From positions 1-15,186 of the forward strand of contig JAMOTW010000190.1 in the NCBI GenBank assembly GCA_027062125.1: a DNA stretch of 15,186 nt. The letters are read 5' to 3'. This document shows, piece after piece, positions 1 to 6,888 of this stretch; the stretch's first letter is position 1; every line of letters starts with the position of its first letter. Under the pieces are notes generated by a model that was not told the origin of the DNA, did no database searches, and was given only the letters and a program-made list of their open reading frames with translations. Made by a program: the position numbers and the translations under genes. Source of the stretch: Thermococcus sp. (GTDB lineage Archaea > Methanobacteriota_B > Thermococci > Thermococcales > Thermococcaceae).

Positions 1-1972
1 CGTTGCCCTTGCTCTTGCTCATCTTGGTGCCTTCGAGCGTTCCGAAGCCGTTGACGGCTATTCCCTTCGGCCAGTGCTCCTTCCTGAAAATCGCCGTGTG
101 GTTGAAGATGAAGAACGTCAGGTGGTTCGGGATGAGGTCTTTGGCAGAGCAGCGCCAGTCGAGCGGGTACCAGTACTCGAACTCCTCCTTCATCTCGTGG
201 ATCGTCTCGGCCGGGATTCCGGTCTTTTCGGCCAGCTCCCTCTCCTTCTCCTCGCTGAACTCCTCCAGGAACAGGTAGTCAAAGAACTCCCTCGTGAGCT
301 TCTCGGGGTCGAGCCTGCCCTCTTCGCGGAGCCTGTTCATGTGCCTGCTTATCGTGTAGTAGGCCATGTAGATGGTGGAGTCGCTCAGGCTCTCGATGAC
401 CCAGTCGGGGTCCCACGGGAGCGGCGTTCCAAGGCCGACCTTCCTCGCGCAGGCCTTCTTGTCGAGCCAGCCTATCACCGCCTCGAACTGGGCCCTTCTG
501 CTCTCGGGGTAGATCGTCATCTCCGCCAGCGCTTCCCTCGCCTTCTCCTTCCACTCAGGGTTGCCGTAGTCTATGAACCACTGGTCGTGGATTATCTTGA
601 TGACCGCCTGGTTGCCGAAGCGGCTTATCACCGGCTTCTCGGCGAACTCGTACATTATCTCGGCTATGCCCTTCTCCTGGAGCTCCTTGGCTATGAGGTC
701 TTTGGCCTCCTGGACGGGCTTGCCGGCGTAGGGCTCTATCTTAAAGACTCCCTTGTGGTACTCGGCCTTGTAGATGTTCTTGGTGGCCTCTTCGAGCTTC
801 TCAACGTCCTTCTGGCTCTTAACGCCGAGCCTCTCAGCCTCTTCAACCGCCGGGAAGTCGCCGTAGCCCTCGAGCTTGATCAGCGAGATGTAGCTTATCT
901 CCTCAAGGACGCGCGGGTCGATGTCGTATTTGAGCAGGATTTCGGTCTCCTTTTTGAGGTCTTCAAGGGCCACGTGGTCGAAGGGAGCGTGGGCCGGAAC
1001 GCTCATAACCACGCCGGTTGCGTTGTCTGGATCAACGAACTCCGCCGGCAGGATGATGACCTCGTCGCCGGTGACAGGGTTCCTCACGTATTTGCCTATC
1101 AGCCTCTCGCCCTTAAACTCCTCCAGAACCTCAATCTCCCTGTCCTGGAAGGAGAGCTTATATGCTGCCTCTTTGCTGATTATCCACGTCTCCACCTTCT
1201 CGCCGCGCTTGACCTTCGCCTTAACGTAGGTTGCCTCGGGGTTCAGCCACATGTTGGTGACGCCGTAAACCGTCTCCGGCCTCAGCGTCGCCGCTGGAAG
1301 GTAGATTTCCTCGCCGTTTTCCTCGAGGATGAACTTGATGATGACGTAGTCGAGTATCTGAACGTCTTCCCCTTCCATTATGTCGTGGTCTCCGAGGGGC
1401 GTTCCGACGACCGGGTCCCACCTGACCCTGTGGGCACCCTTAACGACCAGCCCCTTGTCCTTGAGCGTCCAGAACTGCCACTCTATGAACTTGCTGAACG
1501 GCGGGAAGAGGCTCGTCGTGTGGAACTCGCGCGTCCAGTCAACCGAGAAGCCGGCCCTGATGAAGGTCTCCTTCGCGGCCTTCATGAAGTACTTGACGAT
1601 TTCTTTCGGGTCCTCGAACTTCCAGAGAATATCCTCGGGCACCTTGTAGACGTCGCGGTAGATGTGTATCGTCTTTGGGTCGCGGTGCTTTATCCTCTCG
1701 GCGATTCCGACTATCGGCGCGCCGGTGATGTGCCACGCCATCGGGAAGAGAACGTTGTAGCCCTGCATTCTTTTAAAGCGTGCTATGACGTCGGGAATCG
1801 TGTAGGTCCTCGCGTGGCCGACGTGGAGGTGCCCCGAGAGGTACGGGAAGGCGACCGTGATGTAGAACTTCTTCTCCTTCGGTTTCTCATTCGCCTTTGG
1901 CTCGAAGGCCTTCTCTTCCAGCCAGCGCTTCTGCCACTTTTCCTCAATGGCCTTGAAGTTAAGCTCAGCCAT
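1..1972 (-). CDS. leuS: Leucyl-tRNA synthetase, archaeal type (C-terminal part outside window)
   Basis: Charges tRNA-Leu with leucine in the cytoplasm. 657 codons are visible. The class I signature HLHVGH is at residues 48-53 and the KMSKS loop at 650-654, so the window edge falls just after the active-site loop. The inserted CP1 editing domain shows the threonine-rich TLRPET segment near residue 229 and the VPAHAPFD segment ending in Asp332; Asp332 is, from memory, the editing Asp of the Pyrococcus horikoshii enzyme. WHITGAPIVG follows the catalytic half. The family is about 960-970 residues, so roughly 310 C-terminal residues (anticodon-binding and tRNA-Leu recognition domains) lie beyond the edge. 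The ATG at 1972 has a strong AGGAGG ribosome binding site 8 bases upstream. A TATA box about 175 bp upstream implies a long leader of about 150 nt, unusual next to the near-leaderless genes elsewhere in the window. Confidence 0.97.
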   Translation of the reverse strand, partial: MAELNFKAIEEKWQKRWLEEKAFEPKANEKPKEKKFYITVAFPYLSGHLHVGHARTYTIPDVIARFKRMQGYNVLFPMAWHITGAPIVGIAERIKHRDPKTIHIYRDVYKVPEDILWKFEDPKEIVKYFMKAAKETFIRAGFSVDWTREFHTTSLFPPFSKFIEWQFWTLKDKGLVVKGAHRVRWDPVVGTPLGDHDIMEGEDVQILDYVIIKFILEENGEEIYLPAATLRPETVYGVTNMWLNPEATYVKAKVKRGEKVETWIISKEAAYKLSFQDREIEVLEEFKGERLIGKYVRNPVTGDEVIILPAEFVDPDNATGVVMSVPAHAPFDHVALEDLKKETEILLKYDIDPRVLEEISYISLIKLEGYGDFPAVEEAERLGVKSQKDVEKLEEATKNIYKAEYHKGVFKIEPYAGKPVQEAKDLIAKELQEKGIAEIMYEFAEKPVISRFGNQAVIKIIHDQWFIDYGNPEWKEKAREALAEMTIYPESRRAQFEAVIGWLDKKACARKVGLGTPLPWDPDWVIESLSDSTIYMAYYTISRHMNRLREEGRLDPEKLTREFFDYLFLEEFSEEKERELAEKTGIPAETIHEMKEEFEYWYPLDWRCSAKDLIPNHLTFFIFNHTAIFRKEHWPKGIAVNGFGTLEGTKMSKSKGN

Positions 1973-2040
1973 ACCTAAAACCTCCTTCAGCTTCTATTTT
2001 CAACACTGGGAATCCAGATGGAACTCCAAAAGAGCGAGAT

Positions 2041-2142
2041 TCAGGAATAGGGGGGTTATCGGGGAAATCAGTTACCGGTGCGATTTGAACGGCGGAGAAG
2101 ACACTCCCCCCTCATTGGCATCGGAGCGAGTAGGATTCCTGA
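2041..2142. repeat. Nested inverted repeats in the leuS-pepQ gap
   Basis: An outer inverted repeat TCAGGAAT (2041-2048) / ATTCCTGA (2135-2142) directly adjoins an inner one, AGGGGGG (2049-2055) / CCCCCCT (2106-2112). The two 5' arms are contiguous and the 3' arms are separated by 22 bases. A further 5-bp pair, GATTT/AAATC, lies inside. The outer right arm lies between the predicted leuS TATA box and start site, so in a leuS transcript only the inner helices can form. The rest of the 272-bp gap (1973-2244) shows no gene. Confidence 0.45.
2068..2115 (-). CDS. Possible leader peptide of leuS (15 codons)
   Basis: An ATG at 2115, about 6 nt after the predicted transcription start, opens a 15-codon frame reading MRGECLLRRSNRTGN and ending in TGA at 2070-2068. 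It would be translated as an almost leaderless message. It has adjacent leucine codons CTT and CTC at 2100-2095 and lies upstream of the leucyl-tRNA synthetase. The 5' arm of a 7-bp G/C helix (2106-2112 with 2049-2055) overlaps its second to fourth codons; the 3' arm lies after its stop. Only two of fifteen codons are Leu, so this may be chance. Confidence 0.25.
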   Translation of the reverse strand: MRGECLLRRSNRTGN

Positions 2143-2143
2143 T

Positions 2144-2152
2144 ATTTAAATC
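2144..2152 (-). promoter_or_regulatory. Archaeal TATA promoter for leuS
   Basis: On the minus strand the sequence AAAAGATTTAAATA has a purine-rich BRE followed by TTTAAATA. Transcription would start near position 2121, about 150 nt before the leuS ATG. No better TATA box is seen closer to leuS. Confidence 0.5.
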
Positions 2153-2244
2153 TTTTGGAATCCCGTGGCGATGACTTGCCAACCGCGGCATGGGGGATAT
2201 CCATGGAAAAGCAAAAATAAACGTTCAGGTCTCACGGGATGCCC

Positions 2245-3321
2245 TCAGAGCAGGATAAGCTCCCTCTCCGCCCTTGTCAGCCTCTTTCCTCTCCCATCTA
2301 TCACTGCCACGTCGTCCTCTATCCTCACGCCACCGAGGCCGGGGACGTATATGCCCGGCTCTATCGTGAAGGTCATGCCGTCCTCTAGGGTTACCTCGCC
2401 GTCGGGGCCGATGAACGGCTCCTCATGGACGTCCAGTCCAAGGCCGTGTCCCGTCCTGTGGGTGAAGTACTCGCCGTAGCCTGCCGCGGAGATTACCTCC
2501 CTCGCGGCAGCGTCGACGTCCTTCGCCTTTACCCCTGCCCTGGCTGCCCTGTACGCTTTCTCCTGTGCCTCCTTGACGACCTCGTATATCTCTATCAGCT
2601 CTTCGTTTGGCTTTCCGAGCGCTATCGTCCGCGTTATGTCCGAGCAGTAACCCCTCCACCTCGCCCCGTAGTCCAGAATAACGAGGTCGCCCTTCCTCAG
2701 ACGCCTGTTCCCGGGCGCATGGTGGGGGTTGGCGGCGTTCTCCCCGGAGGCCACTATTGGCTCGAAGGATATCCCGTCGGAGAGCTCCCTTATCCTGAGC
2801 TCTATCTTCAAAGCCAGCTCGCTCTCGCGCATCCCGAGCAGGTCCCAGCTTAAGAGCTCTTCAAAGACCCTGTCGACGACTTTAGCCGCGTGCTTCATGT
2901 AGTCAATTTCCTTCGCGTCCTTCCTCATCCTCAGCTCCCTGATGACTGAGCTGAGCGGATGGAACTCGAACCCCCTGTTGCCGACGCGGAAGATGTTGAT
3001 GAGCCAGTCGGCGCGCATCGTGTCCTCTATGAGGAGCCTCCCGCCCGACAGGTGGAACTCCGCCAGGATCCAGGCGAGCTTGTCGTAGGGGTTCTCCCCG
3101 TCGCGCCAGAACGTCACCGGGAAGTTCCTGACCACGTTCTCGTAGAGGCTCGGGGCCAGGAGCCGGTAGTCGCCGTCGGCGCTCACAACCAGAACTGTGA
3201 GTCTCTCACCAGCCTCGTGGATGTGCAGTCCGGTGAGGTAGTAGAGGTTCGTCCCGGGGCTTATTAGAGCACCGTCGAAGTTTTTCTCCTTCATGAGGGA
3301 TACGAGTTTTTGAAGGCGCAT
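2245..3321 (-). CDS. pepQ: Xaa-Pro dipeptidase / prolidase-like M24 metallopeptidase
   Basis: Cytoplasmic M24 peptidase that cleaves Xaa-Pro dipeptides or N-terminal residues before proline, probably using two metal ions. The N-terminal creatinase-like domain covers about residues 1-125 and the pita-bread catalytic domain 130-358. The five metal ligands are all present: Asp217 (LDYGA), Asp228 (SDITRT), His292 (RTGHGLG), Glu321 (TIEPGIY) and Glu335 (VRIED). The sequence closely recalls the P. horikoshii PH0974 type (start MRLxK, ISPGTNLYYLTGL) rather than the better-known P. furiosus prolidase. I chose ATG 3321 (358 aa) over the upstream in-frame GTG at 3330 because GGTGA sits 6 bases before the ATG and a TATA box at about 3351-3360 would start transcription near 3330. 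It is monocistronic, upstream of leuS, and divergent from rpl15e. Confidence 0.93.
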   Translation of the reverse strand: MRLQKLVSLMKEKNFDGALISPGTNLYYLTGLHIHEAGERLTVLVVSADGDYRLLAPSLYENVVRNFPVTFWRDGENPYDKLAWILAEFHLSGGRLLIEDTMRADWLINIFRVGNRGFEFHPLSSVIRELRMRKDAKEIDYMKHAAKVVDRVFEELLSWDLLGMRESELALKIELRIRELSDGISFEPIVASGENAANPHHAPGNRRLRKGDLVILDYGARWRGYCSDITRTIALGKPNEELIEIYEVVKEAQEKAYRAARAGVKAKDVDAAAREVISAAGYGEYFTHRTGHGLGLDVHEEPFIGPDGEVTLEDGMTFTIEPGIYVPGLGGVRIEDDVAVIDGRGKRLTRAERELILL

Positions 3322-3350
3322 GTGCTTCACCGTATCGACTACTCCGCAAC

Positions 3351-3361
3351 CCTTAAAAACT
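3351..3361. promoter_or_regulatory. Shared bidirectional TATA element between pepQ and rpl15e
   Basis: CCTTAAAAAC is the only clear AT-rich box in the 127-bp divergent gap. Read on the minus strand (GTTTTTAAGG) it places the pepQ start at about 3330, giving a leader of about 9 nt with GGTGA. Read on the plus strand it places an rpl15e start near 3383, giving a leader of about 65 nt. Each distance fits archaeal TATA-to-start spacing. Confidence 0.5.
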
Positions 3362-3385
3362 CAACCTCCAACCTCGACCGACTAG

Positions 3386-3412
3386 GCGGGGTCAACCCGC
3401 GGGATGTTCCCG
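3386..3412 (+). promoter_or_regulatory. Two overlapping hairpins in the rpl15e leader
   Basis: GCGGG (3386-3390), loop GTCAA, CCCGC (3396-3400) forms one perfect 5-bp stem. CGGGA (3400-3404), loop TGT, TCCCG (3408-3412) forms a second. They share base C3400, so they either compete for it or stack. They would begin within a few bases of the predicted rpl15e transcript start, a plausible place for translational or autoregulatory control. Confidence 0.35.
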
Positions 3413-3448
3413 TAAGGGAGAACCACAAACATGGAAGGGGTGAACGAG

Positions 3449-4033
3449 ATGGGAATGTACAAGTACATTAGGGAAGCCTGGAAGAGCCCGAAGAAGAGCT
3501 ACGTTGGGGACCTTCTCAAGGTCAGGATGATAAAGTGGCGCCGTGAGCCGGTCGTCGTCCGCGCCGAGAGGCCGACCAGGCTCGACAGGGCCAGGAGCCT
3601 CGGCTACCAGGCCAAGCAGGGCTACGTTATCGTCCGCGTTCGCGTCAGGAAGGGCGGAAGGAAGAGGCCCAGGTGGAAGGGCGGAAGGAAGCCAAGCAAG
3701 ATGGGTATGGTCAAGTACTCGCCAAAGAAGAGCCTCCAGTGGATAGCCGAGGAGAAGGCCGCTCGCAAGTTCCCGAACCTTGAGGTCCTTAACTCCTACT
3801 GGGTCGGCGAGGACGGAATGTACAAGTGGTTTGAGGTCATAATGGTCGACCCGCACCACCCGGTCATCAAGGCCGACCCCAAGATCAACTGGATCACCGG
3901 CAAGGCCCACAAGGGTCGCGTCTTCCGCGGACTCACCAGCGCCGGCAGGAAGAGCCGCGGCCTTAGGAACAAGGGTAAGGGCGCCGAGAAGATCAGGCCC
4001 AGCATAAGGGCCAACAAGGGCAAGGGCAAGTGA
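3449..4033 (+). CDS. rpl15e: 50S ribosomal protein L15e
   Basis: Archaeal/eukaryotic-specific protein of the large ribosomal subunit that binds 23S rRNA. The 194-residue product starts MGMYKYIREAWK and has the family's expected length. It is very basic, with an RKGGRKRPRWKGGRKPSK stretch near the middle and a KGKGK C-terminus. I chose ATG 3449 rather than the in-frame ATG at 3431 because GGGGTG (3437-3442) lies 6 bases before it and the family begins at MGMYKYI. It is transcribed alone here. In many archaea L15e is a neighbour of the RPP30 and COG1325 genes, which here lie 2.4 kb downstream beyond an AT-rich accessory stretch. Confidence 0.97.
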   Translation: MGMYKYIREAWKSPKKSYVGDLLKVRMIKWRREPVVVRAERPTRLDRARSLGYQAKQGYVIVRVRVRKGGRKRPRWKGGRKPSKMGMVKYSPKKSLQWIAEEKAARKFPNLEVLNSYWVGEDGMYKWFEVIMVDPHHPVIKADPKINWITGKAHKGRVFRGLTSAGRKSRGLRNKGKGAEKIRPSIRANKGKGK

Positions 4034-4037
4034 TGCC

Positions 4038-4060
4038 CTTCTGTTCTTTTGTTCATTATT
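4038..4060 (+). terminator. T-rich terminator after rpl15e
   Basis: A tract starting 5 bases after the rpl15e stop (CCTTCTGTTCTTTTGTTC) contains a T4 run and several TT pairs. This resembles the U-rich, hairpin-free terminators of Thermococcales. Confidence 0.4.
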
Positions 4061-4351
4061 GCATTACATTGATGAGAATCCAGTTCAGCTTTGTGAGTTG
4101 CTGTGGGGACTCTCTTTTCCTTAATGCTCTTTAAATGGTTTATCTGTAAGGCACTGCCCATCCGCTGGGATATTTACTTCCTTCGTGAGGGAAAGTTTAT
4201 AAGGAATTATGTAATATAACTATGACGTTTGCTAGATTTAATTAGGTATCCGGGCGTCAAAATGTATGGGGTGGACAAATGCCCGCTGTGGGCTGTTCGC
4301 ACCTTATAAATTCGCCGGCCAGTATTTCGCAAAGTCCTGGGAGGGAATAAC
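4061..4351 (+). promoter_or_regulatory. AT-rich gap upstream of the propeller gene, with two TATA boxes
   Basis: The gap between rpl15e and the next gene has no convincing coding frame. It holds a strong BRE/TATA match (GGGAAAGTTTATAAG, 4190-4204) whose predicted start near 4226 leads only to a seven-codon frame (ATG 4222). A second box, CTTATAAA at 4303-4310, puts a start near 4333, about 19 nt before the GTG of the propeller gene, and is its likely promoter. Between them lie GC-rich inverted repeats: CGGGC (4251-4255) with GCCCG (4281-4285), and the competing hairpin GCCC-GCTGT-GGGC. A short leader RNA is possible but unproven. Confidence 0.45.
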
Positions 4352-5613
4352 GTGAGAGGAAGAGCCTCTATCTTTGTTCTTTTTGTTGTTATGATTTTAA
4401 CCACTACATATTCAGATACATATTCAGACAATGCGCTCGCTCAAAACTGGACGCTCGGAGATGCCGTGATTTCAGAGGGGGGAATGTACGCTCTAACAGA
4501 GAACGGCACCATAGTAAAGATGACCCTTACAGGGGTTTCCGAATGGACCATCAAAATCCAAGACAGAATTCATATTCTTAATCTTGTCCCGGCCAGTGAT
4601 GGAGTTCTTCTTGTGGGTGATGAAGTTTTAGCCAAGTTCAGTAGGGATGGGAACCTCATCTGGGCAAAAAACATGAGTGTGAATGATGCAACGGTTCTGC
4701 CAGATGGAAACGTTGCGTTTGCCAGTGGAAGGGTCGTTGGGGTTCTGGACTCAAACGGGAACGTTCTCTGGACCGGCCGGCTTACACTGGGGCAAATCAA
4801 CGAATCATTGTCCAGTGGAAGTGTACAACTAACCACCATAACATACATTGAGAAGATAATCATCGTAGCGGGAACCGCCAGTTTTTCCGAAGACCCCAGG
4901 TCTCACATTATCCTAGCGGCGATTTCGTTAAACAGGACTCTGAACTGGACCAAAGTCCTCAACACAGGTTATTATGATAGGCCTGAGGAATCGTCACCAT
5001 TGGGAGGTTATGCCGTCGTTGCAGGCGCTTACGGTGGTGGAAGCGATGCACCGTGGATATCTGATTACTTTGTCCTGAAAGTCTCTCCATACGGCGAAAT
5101 TAAGTGGTTTAATTCCTACCAATGTCCCCGCGAGGAAGACTGGGACGACTTCTGGAGTATAAAAGTACTGGGTGTATCCTGTAACGAAAAGATGTGCGCT
5201 CTAGGAACCACGACGGGGGCTTTGTCATTGATGAAAATGGAACCCCCTTAGCGTATCTCAATACTACCGGGAAGGTCGTAGAAATCGTTGATGGCTCCTT
5301 ACGTGTTCTCTCAAACGGGACGCTACTTAAAATTAATCCTGAACAGAATGCCGAAGCAGGAAAGTGTTACAGGGGGCGGGTACCTCTCAGTGAGATGCCG
5401 GTTCAAGTGGAAATTCGCCCTGCGGATTTCAGTGCACCAGACGTCCCTGTGAACATGCCGGCAGTGCAGAGAACGGACGGTTCTGGTGAAGAACATTCCG
5501 GATTTAAACCCCGATCCGAGAAACGGTGGAACAATGGAGAATACGTGGGTATTGCGCTCTTAATTGCTGTAGTACTTGTGGTCACTCTAATGTTGGCCAA
5601 ACGCGAGTCGTAG
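4352..5613 (+). pseudogene. Secreted, C-terminally anchored propeller-like protein, interrupted by a one-base frameshift
   Basis: The first part (GTG 4352, GGAGGG site 8 bases upstream) encodes 299 residues ending at 5251. The second part continues one frame back to the TAG at 5611. The N-terminus has a signal peptide (about residues 1-31, ending DNALAQ). The body repeats a strand-turn-strand pattern with an Asn/Asp-Gly turn and Trp: GNLIWAKNM, GNVLWTGRL, GEIKWFNSY, and after the break VIDENGTPLAYLN. This resembles PQQ/WD40-like propeller blades. The C-terminus has a polar linker, one membrane helix (YVGIALLIAVVLVVTLMLA) and a KRES tail, typical of Thermococcales surface proteins. The two frames join sensibly at G5 (5215-5219): one added G gives CALGTTTGGFVIDENG, a product of about 420 residues. 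A true mutation, programmed -1 slippage or a sequencing error would all fit. Base composition is more AT-rich than in the neighbours. No specific function is recognised. Confidence 0.75.
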
Positions 5614-5723
5614 AGGGGATTGTATGGAATGCGAGAGGCATCACTTTTTTAGCATTCTCTTTGGCATCTTTAATCGTTTTCGGTTTTCAGACTAAATAAC
5701 GGTGCTTTTACAATTTATGTTCT

Positions 5724-6095
5724 CTATTCTTCTTCCGAACTTTCGAGCTTTATCCTTTTGATTCCAACCCTGTCGAAGGCCTTGTCCGAGCTGATTATCG
5801 TTCCCCCACAGTGGGCGGCCTGAAAGGCATCGAAGGGGTTGAGGTTGTGCTCCTTCATGTAGTACGCCGCCCTCAGGTAGAGGTCGTCTTCTATTCCGGT
5901 TATGGCCATCACCGCGGCGGTGATCCTTACCGGGTCAAGATTGAACCTTCTGGCGAGGAGAAGGAGCTCTATGAAGGTTGTTTCTGAGGTAGTGATGTCT
6001 CCCCTATACCTCTCGTAGATTCTCTTGGCGTTGTCCTTAAGCCAGTCGTTGGGCTTCAGCAGGGCGAGGAAGAAATCGGTATCGGCGTAGACCAT
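5724..6095 (-). CDS. vapC: VapC-like PIN-domain ribonuclease toxin
   Basis: Type II toxin, a Mg-dependent RNase that probably cuts tRNA or rRNA when not held by its antitoxin. The 123-residue PIN domain has its acidic centre intact: Asp5 and Asp7 (YADTDFF), Glu43 (TTFIELLLL), Asp89 (NPFDAFQAA) and Asp104 (IISSDKAFD). I chose ATG 6095, one base after the antitoxin stop, over an in-frame GTG at 6104, because GGTGAG inside the last antitoxin codons is correctly spaced for it and PIN toxins commonly start MVYADTD. The two genes are therefore translationally coupled, antitoxin first. Confidence 0.9.
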   Translation of the reverse strand: MVYADTDFFLALLKPNDWLKDNAKRIYERYRGDITTSETTFIELLLLARRFNLDPVRITAAVMAITGIEDDLYLRAAYYMKEHNLNPFDAFQAAHCGGTIISSDKAFDRVGIKRIKLESSEEE

Positions 6096-6096
6096 A

Positions 6097-6327
6097 TTAC
6101 TCACCTGCGAGCTTTTCGGCTTCCTTTATTATCTCCCTCTTTAGCTCTTCGAGTGTTAAGTTGGGGAGCTTCTTCCCCAGTTCTTCGAGCTCCTTTAGGG
6201 GATCCTCCGGCTTGGGGATTATGAGGATACAGTCCTCGACCCGAACGAGATAGACTTCCTGAGAAAGGTTCTTTCTCAGCTCTTTGGGGAGGTACAACCT
6301 TCCCTTCGAATCCACTTTTGCCAGCAT
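6097..6327 (-). CDS. vapB: VapB-like antitoxin, AbrB/SpoVT DNA-binding fold
   Basis: A 76-residue antitoxin. The AbrB-type swapped-hairpin DNA-binding domain is at residues 1-42 (MLAKVDSKGRLYLPKELRKNL), and an acidic helical tail at about 45-76 is the likely VapC-binding part. I chose ATG 6327 instead of the longer ATG 6345: a TATA box at 6359-6366 would start transcription near 6336, inside the longer frame, and GGTGGG (6337-6332) is an excellent ribosome binding site for 6327. VapB-VapC complexes usually repress their own promoter. A small inverted repeat, CCCACC/GTGGG at 6332-6354, flanks the predicted start and could be an operator. Confidence 0.88.
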   Translation of the reverse strand: MLAKVDSKGRLYLPKELRKNLSQEVYLVRVEDCILIIPKPEDPLKELEELGKKLPNLTLEELKREIIKEAEKLAGE

Positions 6328-6358
6328 TTTTCCCACCAGTATCATTTTAGTGGGACAA

Positions 6359-6366
6359 GTTTATAA
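6359..6366 (-). promoter_or_regulatory. Promoter of vapBC
   Basis: Minus-strand TTATAAAC lies 26 bp from a predicted start near 6336, leaving a leader of about 9 nt that carries the GGTGGG site. The box could also be read on the plus strand (AGTTTATAAC), but a better placed plus-strand box exists for the next gene. Confidence 0.55.
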
Positions 6367-6394
6367 CTGTTGCCCAACAATTCTGTGGGTTACC

Positions 6395-6400
6395 TTTTAA
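6395..6400 (+). promoter_or_regulatory. Promoter of the COG1325-rnp3 operon
   Basis: TACCTTTTAAAGC places transcription start at about 6424, just at the GGTGAG ribosome binding site (6423-6428) and 9 nt before the ATG. Confidence 0.5.
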
Positions 6401-6432
6401 AGCACGGCATCGAATCAACCCCGGTGAGAGCG

Positions 6433-6888
6433 ATGGCAAAGATACGGGCGCATCACGTCAGGATTACCACGTTCATCCACGCCACCGAGGACGAGGACAA
6501 GGTTCTCGAGGCGATATCTACCTTCATCCCCGGGGAGATAGACGAGGAAGACATTATATTCGACATAGACGAGACTACGGGTTTCTTCGGAAACCCCATC
6601 AAGGTCGTCAACGTGGAGATAAAGCGGAGCAGGGCCGTCAGGAAGTTCATCGACCACTTCAAGGAGCTGCTGAGCGAGGAGGACAGGCGCTACCTCCTGG
6701 ACCACCTTGATGAGAAGGTCGACGAGGAGGGAACGCTATACGTCCGCTTCAACAAGCAGAAGGCCTACCTCGGAGAGCCGGAGATAGACGAGGGCGGCGA
6801 CACCATCCAGGTCAAGATAAAGGTCAAGGCCTTTCCAATGAGGAAGGAAGCGGTCGTTAAAGCCGTTAGGGAGTGGCTGGAGGAATGA
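6433..6888 (+). CDS. RNA-binding protein of the COG1325 family (predicted exosome-associated protein)
   Basis: A 151-residue basic/acidic alpha-beta protein starting MAKIRAHHVRITTFIHATEDEDKV. The ATEDEDKVLEAI start and the VNVEIKRSRAVRKFIDHF segment are characteristic of the archaeal family described as a predicted exosome subunit with a dsRBD-like fold (COG1325, former DUF54). The molecular function is not established. ATG 6433 is preceded by GGTGAG at good spacing; the longer in-frame TTG at 6370 would begin upstream of the predicted start of transcription. Its last bases overlap the rnp3 start (ATGA), so the two proteins are made coupled, consistent with a shared role in RNA processing. 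Confidence 0.85.
   Translation: MAKIRAHHVRITTFIHATEDEDKVLEAISTFIPGEIDEEDIIFDIDETTGFFGNPIKVVNVEIKRSRAVRKFIDHFKELLSEEDRRYLLDHLDEKVDEEGTLYVRFNKQKAYLGEPEIDEGGDTIQVKIKVKAFPMRKEAVVKAVREWLEE

Noticed and set aside
74..1978. Long plus-strand open frame opposite leuS
   Set aside because: It is the complement of a clear LeuRS with all catalytic motifs; its translation is low-complexity Leu/Val/Asp/Arg typical of antisense frames in GC-rich archaeal genes. The same applies to 12183-13499 (opposite the NFACT gene) and 13989-15092 (opposite the GH57 gene).
2070..2095. tRNA T-arm-like sequence GTTCAAATC on the minus strand
   Set aside because: The flanking bases do not form a T stem, and no acceptor, D or anticodon arms can be built around it.
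4068..4115. C/D box guide RNA starting at TTGATGAGAA
   Set aside because: The C box is imperfect and no CTGA D or D' box is found at the right spacing.
6370..6432. Longer N-terminus of the COG1325 protein from TTG 6370
   Set aside because: The TATA box at 6395-6400 lies inside this extension, and GGTGAG supports ATG 6433.
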